Positions 1 through 8,621 are shown, counted from the first letter of the stretch. The stretch: DNA of 32,031 bases from Gammaproteobacteria bacterium (GCA_029881795.1 JAOULX010000021.1:1-32031); one strand, 5' to 3'. Notes: generated from the sequence alone by a model not told the origin. Numbers and translations are program-made.

Positions 1-54
1 AAACAAAAGACTTAAACATTTAGTTGGCAACGGTATTTCAGAAATTAGACTTTT

Positions 55-124
55 CTGCCCACTGCCCACTGCCCACTGCCCACTGCCCACTGCCCACTGC
101 CCACTGCCCACTGCCCACTGCCCA
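55..124. repeat. Heptanucleotide tandem array (CTGCCCA x10)
   Basis: Ten perfect head-to-tail copies of the 7-base unit CTGCCCA, followed by a partial CT. The array ends 6 bases before the stop codon of ntrC, which is read on the other strand. Translating it gives a repetitive peptide, but nothing suggests that it is coding. Perfect copies suggest recent slippage or expansion. Similar short heptamer arrays occur in intergenic DNA of other bacteria, and their role is unknown. Confidence 0.95.
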
Positions 125-130
125 CTTAGT

Positions 131-1537
131 TTATACACCAAGTTCCTTTATTTTCCTGGTTAATGTGTTTCTGCCCCAGCCCAATAACTTTGCTGCTTCC
201 AGTCGTTTGCCTTTGGTTTTTTGTAAGGCGGCATCGATCATGATGTGTTCAAAAATGGGGGTGGCATCACTCAGTAAATCGACCGCGCCATTTGCCAGTT
301 TGCTGTCAGCCCAGCTTTTTAATGCTGTTTCCCAGCTGCTGTGACTGACTGCGTCCTGTTGTGTTTCTTTACTGTGATTAATTAGCTCAGGCGGCAAGTC
401 TTCCATCAGTACTTCAGTGCCGGCAGCCATGACATTTAACCAGCGACAGGTGTTTTCCAGTTGCCTGACATTGCCCGGCCAGTCCAGTGAGGATAAATAT
501 TGCAGTAAATTATCGGGTATGACTTTGGCGGCTGTATGTGTTTCATTGGCAGCCTGCTGCAGAAAATGACTGAGCAGTGTGGGAATATCTTCTCGTCGTT
601 TGCGCAGTGAAGGGATATGAATGCGGATCACATTTAAGCGATGAAACAGGTCTTCTCTGAATTTTCCCTGTTTAACCAGCTCCTCAAGATTCTGATGAGT
701 AGCGGTAATGATGCGTACATCGCTTTTTACTGTGGTGTGCCCGCCCACCCGTGAGAATTGTCCGTCGGCTAGCACCCGTAACAAACGCGTCTGCAAGTCG
801 GCGGGCATGTCACCAATTTCATCTAAAAACAAGGTGCCTCCATCCGCTTGTTCAAAGCGTCCTTTGCGTTGACTGTTGGCGCCGGTAAACGCGCCTTTTT
901 CATGGCCAAATAATTCAGACTCCAGCAAGTCTTTGGGAATCGCTGCTGTATTTATAGCAATAAAAGGTTGTCCAGATCGCGGGCTATGCTGGTGCAGCGC
1001 ATTGGCAACCAGTTCTTTACCGGTGCCCGATTCACCGTTAATAAGAACGGTAATATTCGATTGGGCGAGCCTGCCAATGGCTCTGAAGACTTCCTGCATG
1101 GCAGGTGCTTCGCCGATGATACCGGGGTGATGAGAGGTGATATCGTCTGCCGCTTGATAAGTTAATTTTAACCGGCTGGCACAGGCTTTTTGGGTGATGC
1201 TGACGGCATCGTCAATGTCGAAGGGTTTTGGTAAATATTCAAACGCACCGCCCTGATAAGATGACACGGCACTGTCTAAATCGGAATGAGCTGTGATAAT
1301 AATAACTGGCAATTCAGGGTATTCATTGTTCAGTTGCTCCAGCAGTTCAAGTCCGCTGGTACCGGGCATTCTGATATCGGTAATGATGGCGTCCGGTTGC
1401 TTTTGTAACAGTCGGCTCAGTACATCATCGGCATTGTCAAAGCAGGTTACATCCATCTCGGCTTTGGTTAAGGCCTTTTCCAGCACCCAGCGAATCGAAG
1501 GGTCGTCATCGATTACCCAGACTACAGCTGTGTTCAT
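131..1537 (-). CDS. ntrC: Nitrogen regulation response regulator NtrC (sigma-54 activator)
   Basis: NtrC (GlnG) activates sigma-54 promoters when nitrogen is scarce. The 468-residue length is typical. The receiver domain spans about 1-120, with acidic pocket D10-D12, phosphoacceptor D54, T82 and K104. The AAA+ domain spans about 140-375, with Walker A GESGTGK at 168-174 and the sigma-54 contact loop GAFTGA at 215-220, so it can remodel sigma-54. A Fis-type helix-turn-helix lies at the C-terminus (about 440-465, RLEAAKLLGWGRNTLTRKIK). The start codon overlaps the ntrB stop as ATGA, so the two genes are translationally coupled. The NtrC-type palindromes found elsewhere in this window are its likely targets. 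Confidence 0.97.
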   Translation of the reverse strand: MNTAVVWVIDDDPSIRWVLEKALTKAEMDVTCFDNADDVLSRLLQKQPDAIITDIRMPGTSGLELLEQLNNEYPELPVIIITAHSDLDSAVSSYQGGAFEYLPKPFDIDDAVSITQKACASRLKLTYQAADDITSHHPGIIGEAPAMQEVFRAIGRLAQSNITVLINGESGTGKELVANALHQHSPRSGQPFIAINTAAIPKDLLESELFGHEKGAFTGANSQRKGRFEQADGGTLFLDEIGDMPADLQTRLLRVLADGQFSRVGGHTTVKSDVRIITATHQNLEELVKQGKFREDLFHRLNVIRIHIPSLRKRREDIPTLLSHFLQQAANETHTAAKVIPDNLLQYLSSLDWPGNVRQLENTCRWLNVMAAGTEVLMEDLPPELINHSKETQQDAVSHSSWETALKSWADSKLANGAVDLLSDATPIFEHIMIDAALQKTKGKRLEAAKLLGWGRNTLTRKIKELGV

Positions 1538-2634
1538 TGCGTATCTCCATTGATATTTTCAAGGCCATTTTCTAATGGCAACAGAATAGTAAAAACAGTA
1601 TTTCCGGGTTCGCTCTGGCATTCGATCAGGCCTTTATGCTGATTGATCAGGCCTTGTGAAATCGACAGGCCAATACCGCTGCCATCGGGCCTGCCAGAAA
1701 TCATCGGATAAAATATATTTTCAATCAGGTCTTCGGCTATACCGGGGCCATCATCGATAATCTGTATTTCAAGCACCAGCCGGTAAACATGAGAGCCGAT
1801 GGTGTATTGGCGTCTTGGCCGAGTACGGAAGCTAATCGTACCGTGATCGTTTAGTGCCAGAATCGCATTGCGGGTAATATTTAGTATGGCCTGAATTAAC
1901 TGGTCGGGATCGGCTATTATCAGCGGTAAACTCGGATCGTAATCGCGTTTCAGATTAATTGCATTGTCGACTTCTGCACTGACAAGCTGGCGCACTCGTT
2001 CAATGACTTCGTGAACATTTATCAGTCGCGGCTTGGGTAAATTATTTGGCCCGATCATCCGGTCGACCAGATTTCGTAAGCGATCAGCTTCACCGATAAT
2101 AATGTCGGTATATTCTTTTAATGATGGCTCTGGCAGCTCGTTTTCTAACAGCTGTGCCGCACCGCGTAAACCACCCAGTGGGTTTTTAATTTCATGTGCC
2201 ATGCCGCGAATTAATGAGCGAGTTGCCTGATGCTGAGCCAGTAAATTTTCTTCGTGAGCAATCCGCAAATGGCGGTCAATCGAGGTGAATTCAAGCAGTA
2301 GCTGACTGCTGAGTCCGGGCAGCATGATTGGTGTGACTGAGTAATCGATAGTCAGCTCTTTACCGCTGAATAAGCCAACGGATAATTCATGTTCACTATA
2401 AGGATGATTGTTGCTATAGGTTGTTTCCAGTCGATTAAAAAATGCATCACTGACATTGATGATATGACGCAGGCTTTGTCCAACAGCCCGTTTGGAACTG
2501 ATATCGAGCATCATTTCACCGGCCGCATTGATGTATAAAATGCTCAGTTTGTGATCGACCATCAGCACAGCGGTGCTGATATTGTCGATGATAATATCCT
2601 GAAGGGCTTTTCCAGATCTTGAGATGAATGACAT
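1534..2634 (-). CDS. ntrB: Nitrogen regulation sensor histidine kinase NtrB
   Basis: NtrB (GlnL) is the cytoplasmic kinase and phosphatase of NtrC, controlled in the family by the PII protein. The 366 residues contain an N-terminal PAS domain (about 10-120) and a HisKA dimerisation domain with the phosphorylated histidine H147 in the motif MAHEIKNPLGGLRGAAQLL. The C-terminal HATPase domain has its N-box near IAQ/ILNITRNA and G-boxes DDGPGIAED and GSGIGLSIS. No membrane segment is seen, as expected. It is co-transcribed with ntrC (ATGA overlap) and lies downstream of glnA in the same direction, separated by a terminator and a possible NtrC site. Confidence 0.96.
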   Translation of the reverse strand: MSFISRSGKALQDIIIDNISTAVLMVDHKLSILYINAAGEMMLDISSKRAVGQSLRHIINVSDAFFNRLETTYSNNHPYSEHELSVGLFSGKELTIDYSVTPIMLPGLSSQLLLEFTSIDRHLRIAHEENLLAQHQATRSLIRGMAHEIKNPLGGLRGAAQLLENELPEPSLKEYTDIIIGEADRLRNLVDRMIGPNNLPKPRLINVHEVIERVRQLVSAEVDNAINLKRDYDPSLPLIIADPDQLIQAILNITRNAILALNDHGTISFRTRPRRQYTIGSHVYRLVLEIQIIDDGPGIAEDLIENIFYPMISGRPDGSGIGLSISQGLINQHKGLIECQSEPGNTVFTILLPLENGLENINGDTQ

Positions 2635-2774
2635 GGGTTTAACAGGTCCCTACAATTAGTTATTTGTTTATAACTAGCAAGTTATGAACCAAGTATAAGA
2701 AAGTGAAACATATACTTATATCAATGACTTAGCGTTACTAGTCAGGTGGTAAAAATTGATTGCGAGTACATCGC

Positions 2775-2789
2775 GCACCATTATAGTGC
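2775..2789. promoter_or_regulatory. Probable NtrC binding site upstream of ntrB
   Basis: GCACC-ATTAT-AGTGC differs at one position from the NtrC consensus GCACC-N5-GGTGC. It lies about 140 bases upstream of ntrB in the glnA-ntrB gap. In enteric bacteria NtrC autoregulates glnLG from such a site. I saw no convincing sigma-54 element beside it, so repression or weak modulation is more likely than activation. The rest of 2635-2951 holds only the glnA terminator and an ATAACT/AGTTAT inverted repeat at 2670-2685. Confidence 0.55.
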
Positions 2790-2900
2790 ATAACGTGGTT
2801 TCAGTGCTGTTTGCTGGATCTTCACGAGACAAGTGGTCCTAAAGGCTGGGTTTACATGGTCTGAAAACAGCCGATAAAGCGAGGATATATCTTGGGAATA

Positions 2901-2929
2901 AAAAAAGCCCCGCTAGAGCGGGGCTTTTT
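2901..2929 (-). terminator. Rho-independent terminator of glnA
   Basis: A GC-rich stem (GCCCCGC / GCGGGGC, loop TAGA) is flanked by an A-run on the left and a T-run on the right, so the hairpin works in either direction. It lies about 22 bases past the glnA stop and would separate glnA from ntrBC, leaving ntrBC to read-through or its own promoter. Confidence 0.92.
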
Positions 2930-2951
2930 CGAGTTTAAATCGTGTAGCCGA

Positions 2952-4361
2952 TTAAACGCTGTAGTACATATCAAATTCGCATGGGTTAGTGGTCATGCGT
3001 AAACGCTGTACTTCTTCCATTTTCAGTTCAATGAAGGCATCGATCATTTCATCGCTGAATACACCGCCGGCTTTCAGGAAGTCACGGTCGTTAGACAGTG
3101 CTGCTAAAGCCTGATCGAAAGAAGAACAAACCTGTGGGATCAGTGCTTCTTCTTCAGGAGGCAGATCATACAGATCTTTAGTCATCGGGTCGCCAGGGTG
3201 AATCTTGTTCTGGATACCGTCGATACCAGCCATTAGCATAGCGGAGAAGCACAGGTAAGGGTTAGCTGTCGAATCAGCGTAACGCACTTCAATACGACGA
3301 CCTTTAGGGTTCATTACGTATGGAATACGGATAGAGGCTGAACGGTTACGAGCCGAGTAGGCCAGCATAACAGGTGCTTCAAAGCCCGGAACCAGGCGCT
3401 TGTAAGAATTGGTTGAAGAGTTAGCAAATGCATTCAGCGACTGTGAGTGCTTGATGATACCGCCAATGAAAAACAGTGCTGTTTCAGACAGACCGCCGTA
3501 CTCATCACCGATGAAGATGTTTTTGCCATCTTTACCCAAAGACATATTAACGTGCATGCCGTTACCGTTGTCACCAACGATTGGTTTAGGCATGAAAGTC
3601 GCTGTTTTGCCGTAAGCGTGAGCTACGTTATGCACAACATATTTCAGAATCTGAACTTCGTCAGCTTTCTTAACCAGTGTATTAGCAGCGACACCGATTT
3701 CACACTGACCAGCTGTTGCTACTTCGTGGTGGTGTACTTCAACCGTCTGGCCCATATCTTCAAGAGCTAAACACATGGCAGAACGCAGGTCTTGTAATGA
3801 ATCGACTGGAGGAACCGGGAAATAACCACCTTTAACGCCAGGACGGTGACCCATGTTACCCGCTTCAGACTGCTTGCCTGAGCTCCATGCCGCTTCTTCA
3901 GAACCGATTTTAAATGATTTTTCACCCATTTCATCAGTCCAGGTAACGCTGTCAAAAACGAAGAATTCGTTTTCAGGACCAAACAGAGCGATATCGGCAA
4001 TACCGGTAGATTTCAGGTATTCTTCAGCACGCATACCGAGTGAGCGTGGGTCTTTAGTGTAACCCTGCATATCAGCTGGCTCAACGATTGAGCAGCGGAT
4101 GTTCATGGTTGCATCTTCACAGAATGGGTCCATAACGGCAGTAGAGGCATCAGGCATCATGATCATGTCAGATTCGTTGATGTGCTTCCAGCCCTGGATT
4201 GAAGAGCCGTCGAACATGCGACCGTCTTCAAATAAAGATTCTTCAATACAAGAAACCGGCGCCGATACATGTTGTTCTTTACCGTGTGAATCAGTGAAAC
4301 GGAAATCAACGAATTTTACATCGTTGTCTTCGACCATTTTTTTAACGTCAGCAAAAGACAT
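2952..4361 (-). CDS. glnA: Glutamine synthetase type I (GlnA)
   Basis: GlnA makes glutamine from glutamate, ammonium and ATP, and is the main ammonium-fixing enzyme. The family signatures are present: FDGSS near the N-terminus, the metal and glutamate ligands in [10 protein letters not shown], the ATP-binding [16 protein letters not shown], and [10 protein letters not shown]. The adenylylation motif LYDLPPEEE places the modified tyrosine at residue 398, so this is a GSI-beta enzyme controlled by GlnE. An upstream in-frame TTG is possible, but the ATG at 4361 has GGAG 8 bases before it and gives 469 residues, the same as E. coli. It is preceded by a sigma-54 promoter and two NtrC sites. Confidence 0.98.
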   Translation of the reverse strand: MSFADVKKMVEDNDVKFVDFRFTDSHGKEQHVSAPVSCIEESLFEDGRMFDGSSIQGWKHINESDMIMMPDASTAVMDPFCEDATMNIRCSIVEPADMQGYTKDPRSLGMRAEEYLKSTGIADIALFGPENEFFVFDSVTWTDEMGEKSFKIGSEEAAWSSGKQSEAGNMGHRPGVKGGYFPVPPVDSLQDLRSAMCLALEDMGQTVEVHHHEVATAGQCEIGVAANTLVKKADEVQILKYVVHNVAHAYGKTATFMPKPIVGDNGNGMHVNMSLGKDGKNIFIGDEYGGLSETALFFIGGIIKHSQSLNAFANSSTNSYKRLVPGFEAPVMLAYSARNRSASIRIPYVMNPKGRRIEVRYADSTANPYLCFSAMLMAGIDGIQNKIHPGDPMTKDLYDLPPEEEALIPQVCSSFDQALAALSNDRDFLKAGGVFSDEMIDAFIELKMEEVQRLRMTTNPCEFDMYYSV

Positions 4362-4452
4362 TGTTAAGTTCTCCAAAAGAGTTTTAAAGGATTATTTTGC
4401 CGCCGACCAAACTCATCAGCGGGGTAAAAATTATTTTAGTAATATAAAACGA

Positions 4453-4467
4453 GCATAAAGCGTGCCA
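4453..4467 (-). promoter_or_regulatory. Sigma-54 promoter of glnA
   Basis: Read on the minus strand, TGGCAC-GCTTT-ATGC matches TGGCAC-N5-TTGC except for one base. The GG (-24) to GC (-12) spacing is correct. Transcription would start near 4442, leaving a leader of about 80 bases before the ATG at 4361. Confidence 0.8.
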
Positions 4468-4518
4468 TGCTTAAACTGCTGCTAAGTGATTGATTCTAGC
4501 AGTTTTTAAATTCTAGCC

Positions 4519-4533
4519 GCACCATAGCGGTGC
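4519..4533. promoter_or_regulatory. NtrC enhancer site 1 for glnA
   Basis: GCACC-ATAGC-GGTGC is a perfect match to the NtrC dyad. It is centred about 84 bases upstream of the predicted glnA start and 30 bases from the second site, about three helical turns, the same-face arrangement known for glnA enhancers. Confidence 0.85.
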
Positions 4534-4548
4534 GCATTGAAAACGAGC

Positions 4549-4563
4549 GCACTATTTTGGTGC
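4549..4563. promoter_or_regulatory. NtrC enhancer site 2 for glnA
   Basis: GCACT-ATTTT-GGTGC has a single mismatch to the NtrC dyad and is centred about 114 bases upstream of the predicted glnA start. It ends 3 bases before the stop codon of the neighbouring efflux gene, so the control region is squeezed into the short gap. Confidence 0.82.
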
Positions 4564-4566
4564 ATA

Positions 4567-5724
4567 TTAGTGAAAATACACTTTAACGCGACGAACATTA
4601 TGCACTTGTTCGCTGGCATGTCTAATAGCATTTTGTAATTCTTTTGCCTCATCCAGTGATTTGATAACGCTTAGTGGAAGAAATAAATCAACCTCGATAC
4701 GGCCATCGATGTAATGCAGCGTAATGTTGCTGATTTGATGGGTTTGCGGAATGTCGCGCCATTGTTGTTTGAGTAAGGGAATCAACTCATTGCGCAATAT
4801 CGGCATTGGTTCTGTATGATCGGTTTCTTCGTCATCTTCAGCATCGACATGCACTGTTACATCATTGATTTCATCAAAATTGTCGCGCAGGGTGTGCTCA
4901 ACGGCCTCGCTGATGCGATGACCTTCGGACACGCTGAGTTTGGATGAAACCTGAATATGGACATCAACCAGAGCCTGATCGCCCATTTTGCGGGTTCGCA
5001 GCATATGCAGGTGTTTAACGTCATCCAGAGAATCGATATGCTGGCGGATCGACTCAACGGTGTCGCTGTCGAGTGCAGAGTCAACCAGCTCCTGTACTGA
5101 CGAGTGACTGACCTTCCATCCCATATGAGCAATCATTAGCGCTACCAATATCGCAGCGATGGCATCCAGTAAAGGTAGTCCGATCATTGTGCCAGCTAGG
5201 CCAATTAACACAACAATGGATGACAGGGCATCGCTGCGACTATGCCAAGCATTGGCTTCAAGCATGCTGGATTTGACTCGGCGTGCCGTGTTCAGTGCAT
5301 AGCGAAACATCGCTTCATTACTGAGTATTGAAAACACGGCGATAGCAATTGCTACAGGCCCCGGAATGGCAATTGGCTGATCAGATAGCAGCCGGTCGAA
5401 TGCGTCGATAGCAATCCCGGTTGCTACGATCATAAGGAGTATGCCGAGTGCGACGGTGGCTAGTGTTTCATAGCGGCCATGGCCGTAGGGATGTTCTTCA
5501 TCGGCTTCGGCGTGTGCATGTTTAGAGGCGAACAGCACCATGCCGTCGGTGATCAGATCGGATAATGAGTGGATGCCATCTGCTACAAGAGCCTGCGACT
5601 GCGTCATGACACCGCCAATCAGCTTGGACAGTGTTTGCAGGATATTGACGAGTACACCGATCCAAGTCACTTTATCAATGGCTTGTCTGCGCTGGGTGCT
5701 CGATATTGTTGCCGATTCAGTCAT
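4567..5724 (-). CDS. Cation diffusion facilitator family divalent metal exporter with extra C-terminal domain
   Basis: This inner-membrane metal/proton antiporter belongs to the CDF (FieF/ZitB-like) family, exporting Zn, Fe, Mn or similar ions. About six membrane segments lie in residues 20-215. The transport-site signatures are ADGIHSLSD (D49, D56) and AWHSRSD, with HPYGHGRYE between the second and third helices. A ferredoxin-like cytoplasmic domain follows (about 220-295). At 385 residues it is about 85-95 longer than FieF: the tail from about 305 (LIPLLKQQWRDIPQTH onwards) looks like a second soluble domain. The metal cannot be told from sequence. The gene is divergent from the lipoprotein gene and ends within the glnA control region. 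Confidence 0.9.
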   Translation of the reverse strand: MTESATISSTQRRQAIDKVTWIGVLVNILQTLSKLIGGVMTQSQALVADGIHSLSDLITDGMVLFASKHAHAEADEEHPYGHGRYETLATVALGILLMIVATGIAIDAFDRLLSDQPIAIPGPVAIAIAVFSILSNEAMFRYALNTARRVKSSMLEANAWHSRSDALSSIVVLIGLAGTMIGLPLLDAIAAILVALMIAHMGWKVSHSSVQELVDSALDSDTVESIRQHIDSLDDVKHLHMLRTRKMGDQALVDVHIQVSSKLSVSEGHRISEAVEHTLRDNFDEINDVTVHVDAEDDEETDHTEPMPILRNELIPLLKQQWRDIPQTHQISNITLHYIDGRIEVDLFLPLSVIKSLDEAKELQNAIRHASEQVHNVRRVKVYFH

Positions 5725-5754
5725 AGTTTCAGATTAATAGTGGTTGATTGTGAT

Positions 5755-5771
5755 GTATCATGGCGTGATAC
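5755..5771. promoter_or_regulatory. Palindrome between divergent exporter and lipoprotein genes
   Basis: GTATCA-TGGCG-TGATAC, an inverted repeat with 6-base arms, lies 31 bases upstream of the exporter start and 54 bases upstream of the lipoprotein start. Its size and position suit a repressor or activator operator. No regulator family is recognised. Confidence 0.35.
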
Positions 5772-5824
5772 AGAACGATTAACTATGATAACAAGTAGGC
5801 GGCTTAAGGTCATTGGAAAGAAAT

Positions 5825-6223
5825 ATGATATTTAGAAAATATTTTAAGATAACACTGATGTTTATCAGTGTGGTACTGACAGCGTGCAGCACGGCTTCTA
5901 AAAGCGACAATCCGGGTATGGCAGTGATTAAAGGTATTCCGGGCTGGAATCCTTTATCGGTGATTAAGGTAGAAGTGTATAGTGTGGATGGGGAAAATGT
6001 CAGTTTAAAAAACAATAAACTGGAGCTGAAGCCAGGCAGTCACGAGCTAAAGACTCGCTGCAGGCGTGAAGAGCCAGAAACCGTGCAAAAATATTACAGA
6101 TTTAAACTGCAGTTAAAGGCTGGTCATCAGTATAAACCAAAGCTGGATATGACCCAGGACTGTTATTTTGAATATGAAGAGAGTGTCAGCGCAAAACGCT
6201 TCAAACCATTGTCGGGTGACTGA
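5825..6223 (+). CDS. Small lipoprotein of unknown function
   Basis: The predicted product has 132 residues, starting with a charged segment, a hydrophobic stretch and the lipobox LTAC, with cysteine at about residue 21. It should therefore be a lipid-anchored envelope protein. The mature part contains two further cysteines (TRCRREE and QDCYFEYE) that could pair, and motifs such as KPGSHELKTRC that suggest a compact beta-rich domain. The ATG at 5825 is preceded by GGAAAG; an in-frame TTG at 5813 is less likely. No function can be assigned. Confidence 0.75.
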   Translation: MIFRKYFKITLMFISVVLTACSTASKSDNPGMAVIKGIPGWNPLSVIKVEVYSVDGENVSLKNNKLELKPGSHELKTRCRREEPETVQKYYRFKLQLKAGHQYKPKLDMTQDCYFEYEESVSAKRFKPLSGD

Positions 6224-6240
6224 TGATGTGAGTAGTCATA

Positions 6241-6272
6241 ACCACTGTTATAGGCGTGCATATAGCAGTGGT
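6241..6272. terminator. Hairpin after the lipoprotein gene
   Basis: ACCACTGTTATA and TATAGCAGTGGT form a 12-base stem with one G-T pair around an 8-base loop. There is no T-run after it, so it is either a weak terminator or an mRNA-stabilising structure 18 bases past the stop codon. Confidence 0.4.
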
Positions 6273-6422
6273 AAGTATCTTGCCCTTTACGCTGAAACAT
6301 TCCGTTAACAGTTCTGTTACAAGATTGTAGTAATTATCGATTTTATCGTTTGTTTGGTTGAGTTTGACCGGCTGTTGTCTATAGTTTGTAGTGTCTAAAG
6401 ATAAGAGCAAAACAAAACTGTC

Positions 6423-8393
6423 ATGTTTTTCAGCACAGCCGAACCGTCCTATCTGAATAATCGTATCGAATTGCTGTATAAAAATTCGTTCACAACCTTT
6501 ATTTACGCAAGCCTGATAGCAGGTTTTGTGATGCTGGTGACGTGGCAATATTTCAAGATGCCACAGCTGCTGATCTGGTTGTGTGTGATAGTGACAATGA
6601 ATGCAATCAGATACTTTTTATCTGTCAAATATTCCAGGCTAGACCAGCAACGAAACAATCAGAACTGGGAATATCTTTATTATCTGGGCGTGATAGTCAG
6701 TGGCAGCGTATGGGGCAGCATAATCTGGCTGAAGCCAGACCACAGTACGCATGAAATGCACTATTTTATATTGCTGGTACTGACTGGGATGGCTGGCGGC
6801 GCGCTAGCAACTAATGCAGCAAGTTCGCGAGCATACACCCTGTTTGTTATCCCGTTGCTTGGGCCGTTAGCTATTCAAGAGCTTTCAGATAGCCGACAGC
6901 TATCGAATTCAATTGGATTGTTGATAATAGTCTTTATTGTGTTGACGCATCTTATTTCCCGCAATAACCAAAAAACAGTTGAAAAATTTATACGTTTAAG
7001 TCAGTCAAATTCAGAGATGTGTGAACAAATACAGATAGCGAACAATATCATGGAAGATATTTTTTGCAGCACACATGTTTTGTTTGCAACACTTGATATT
7101 GATTATAATTACCTGCGAGTAAATAAAGCCTTTGCAGAAGCAGATAACAGGGGGCTTGGTATAGAAGATTTTGTTGGAAAAAATCATTTTGATTTTTATC
7201 CCGATGCAGAGACAGAAAAGATATTCAATCAGGTGCGTTCGAGCGGTGAGGGTTTCTACGCTGAGGCAAAGCCATTTCCATTGAGTGCAAACAATGGAAA
7301 TGTCTATTACTGGGACTGGAACTTAAAACCTGTTAATAATATTCAGGGGCAAGTTGATGGTTTTTTGTTGACACTGGTGGATGTCAGCGCACATAAACGT
7401 AGTGAATTAGCGATTCAGGAAAAAGAAATATTTATAAACTCGATTATGGAAACGGCGCTGGATTGTATTGTTACAACAGATAGTCGCGGTAAAATTCTGT
7501 TGGTCAATTCGCGGGTTACTCAAGAGTTTGGTTATCAGCGCGATGAATTGATTGGGCAGCCTGTCGAGTGTCTTATGCCAAATGCTTTTCGTGATCAACA
7601 CAAACTTATGTTGAAAGATCATGCGCATGAAACAAATGTCATGTTGAGTGGTCGACGGCTGGTTTCTACGGCTCAGAGAAAAAATGGAGAATCATTTCCT
7701 ATAGAGGTTGCCGTCAGTGACACAGAAATAGAAGGTGTGCGGTATTTTGTGGCGGTATTGAGAGATGTCAGTGAAACGCAGTCGTTATTGCGTGCAATTG
7801 AGTCATCACATCAGGAAATAATAAAAACAAATAAGAAACTGGAAGAAAGAAATGCGATATTAAAAGAGTTATCATCAAAAGATGCGCTGACATCATTATA
7901 TAATCGCAGGTATTTTAATGAGCATTTAATCAGCGAATGGAATCGAGCAATAAGAGAAGATCAGCCACTGAGCATCATGATGTTCGATATCGATTATTTC
8001 AAACAATACAATGATGAATACGGTCATCAACAAGGTGATGATTGTCTTAAGCAAGTGGCCAGCTGCCTGACGGAAGTGTTGCACCGGCCTGCCGATTTAA
8101 TTGCACGTTATGGTGGTGAGGAATTTGTTGCCTTATTACCGGCTACCGACACTAAAGGTGCCTGTGTGATTGCGGAAAATATGCGTTCGCAGCTGGAGCA
8201 GATTAAGATTGAACATAAAGCATCAAAAGTTTCGGCCTATGTTACAGTCAGTATTGGCGTAGCCTCTACTGTTCCTGAAAAACCAGATCAGCATGAAACG
8301 CTAGTCAGAGTGGCTGATAAAGCGCTTTATAATGCAAAAGCAGCGGGCAGAAATCGAGTGGTTTGTGATCTGGAATTATCCAAGCAGGGTTAG
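6423..8393 (+). CDS. Membrane-bound PAS-PAS-GGDEF diguanylate cyclase
   Basis: This enzyme would make cyclic di-GMP from GTP in response to a membrane or cytoplasmic signal. Residues 25-180 contain about six hydrophobic segments, forming an MASE-like membrane sensor. Two PAS domains follow (about 205-330 and 335-455; the second has the IVTTDSRGKILLVN and FGYQRDELIG hallmarks). A coiled linker (SHQEIIKTNKKLEERNAILKEL) leads to the GGDEF domain (about 490-650). The active-site motif is GGEEF at 564-568, so it should be active. The product-inhibition I-site RPAD at 555-558 sits exactly five residues earlier. No EAL domain is present. No strong Shine-Dalgarno sequence precedes the ATG. Confidence 0.93.
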   Translation: MFFSTAEPSYLNNRIELLYKNSFTTFIYASLIAGFVMLVTWQYFKMPQLLIWLCVIVTMNAIRYFLSVKYSRLDQQRNNQNWEYLYYLGVIVSGSVWGSIIWLKPDHSTHEMHYFILLVLTGMAGGALATNAASSRAYTLFVIPLLGPLAIQELSDSRQLSNSIGLLIIVFIVLTHLISRNNQKTVEKFIRLSQSNSEMCEQIQIANNIMEDIFCSTHVLFATLDIDYNYLRVNKAFAEADNRGLGIEDFVGKNHFDFYPDAETEKIFNQVRSSGEGFYAEAKPFPLSANNGNVYYWDWNLKPVNNIQGQVDGFLLTLVDVSAHKRSELAIQEKEIFINSIMETALDCIVTTDSRGKILLVNSRVTQEFGYQRDELIGQPVECLMPNAFRDQHKLMLKDHAHETNVMLSGRRLVSTAQRKNGESFPIEVAVSDTEIEGVRYFVAVLRDVSETQSLLRAIESSHQEIIKTNKKLEERNAILKELSSKDALTSLYNRRYFNEHLISEWNRAIREDQPLSIMMFDIDYFKQYNDEYGHQQGDDCLKQVASCLTEVLHRPADLIARYGGEEFVALLPATDTKGACVIAENMRSQLEQIKIEHKASKVSAYVTVSIGVASTVPEKPDQHETLVRVADKALYNAKAAGRNRVVCDLELSKQG

Positions 8394-8460
8394 TTGTTAG
8401 TCAGCGAAAATATCAAATGTTTTTCTGTCGATAAATAGATCGTATCAGCGTCGAATCTGC

Positions 8461-8486
8461 AGTAACCCTAATCGGGTTACTTTTTT
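8461..8486 (+). terminator. Rho-independent terminator of the diguanylate cyclase gene
   Basis: GTAACCC-TAATC-GGGTTAC is followed by six T bases, about 68 bases past the stop codon. Confidence 0.9.
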
Positions 8487-8581
8487 GATTGGGACATAAG
8501 CAATATGTTTTTGACATGTTATAGTTTGACAAAGGAAAGTTGGATGAAAAAATGATTGTGACAAGCAGTTAATAATCATTG

Positions 8582-8605
8582 AAAAATAAAAATAAAAATA
8601 AAAAT
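8582..8605. repeat. (AAAAAT)x4 hexamer tract before chrA ribosome binding site
   Basis: Four perfect AAAAAT units run directly into AAAAAAGGGAAT, the Shine-Dalgarno region of chrA. Such tracts can change in number by slippage. They could also act as an unstructured enhancer of translation. Confidence 0.8.
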
Positions 8606-8621
8606 AAAAAAGGGAATATGT

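Noticed and set aside
24..344. Plus-strand ORF containing the repeated peptide CPLPTAH
   Set aside because: It is only the translation of the heptamer array followed by sequence antisense to ntrC.
4362..4376. TTG start adding five residues to GlnA
   Set aside because: The GGAG lies inside this stretch and fits the ATG at 4361, and the 469-residue length matches the family.
8394..8460. Small RNA between the cyclase gene and its terminator
   Set aside because: No promoter or structured element was visible; the stretch is a plain 3' untranslated region.
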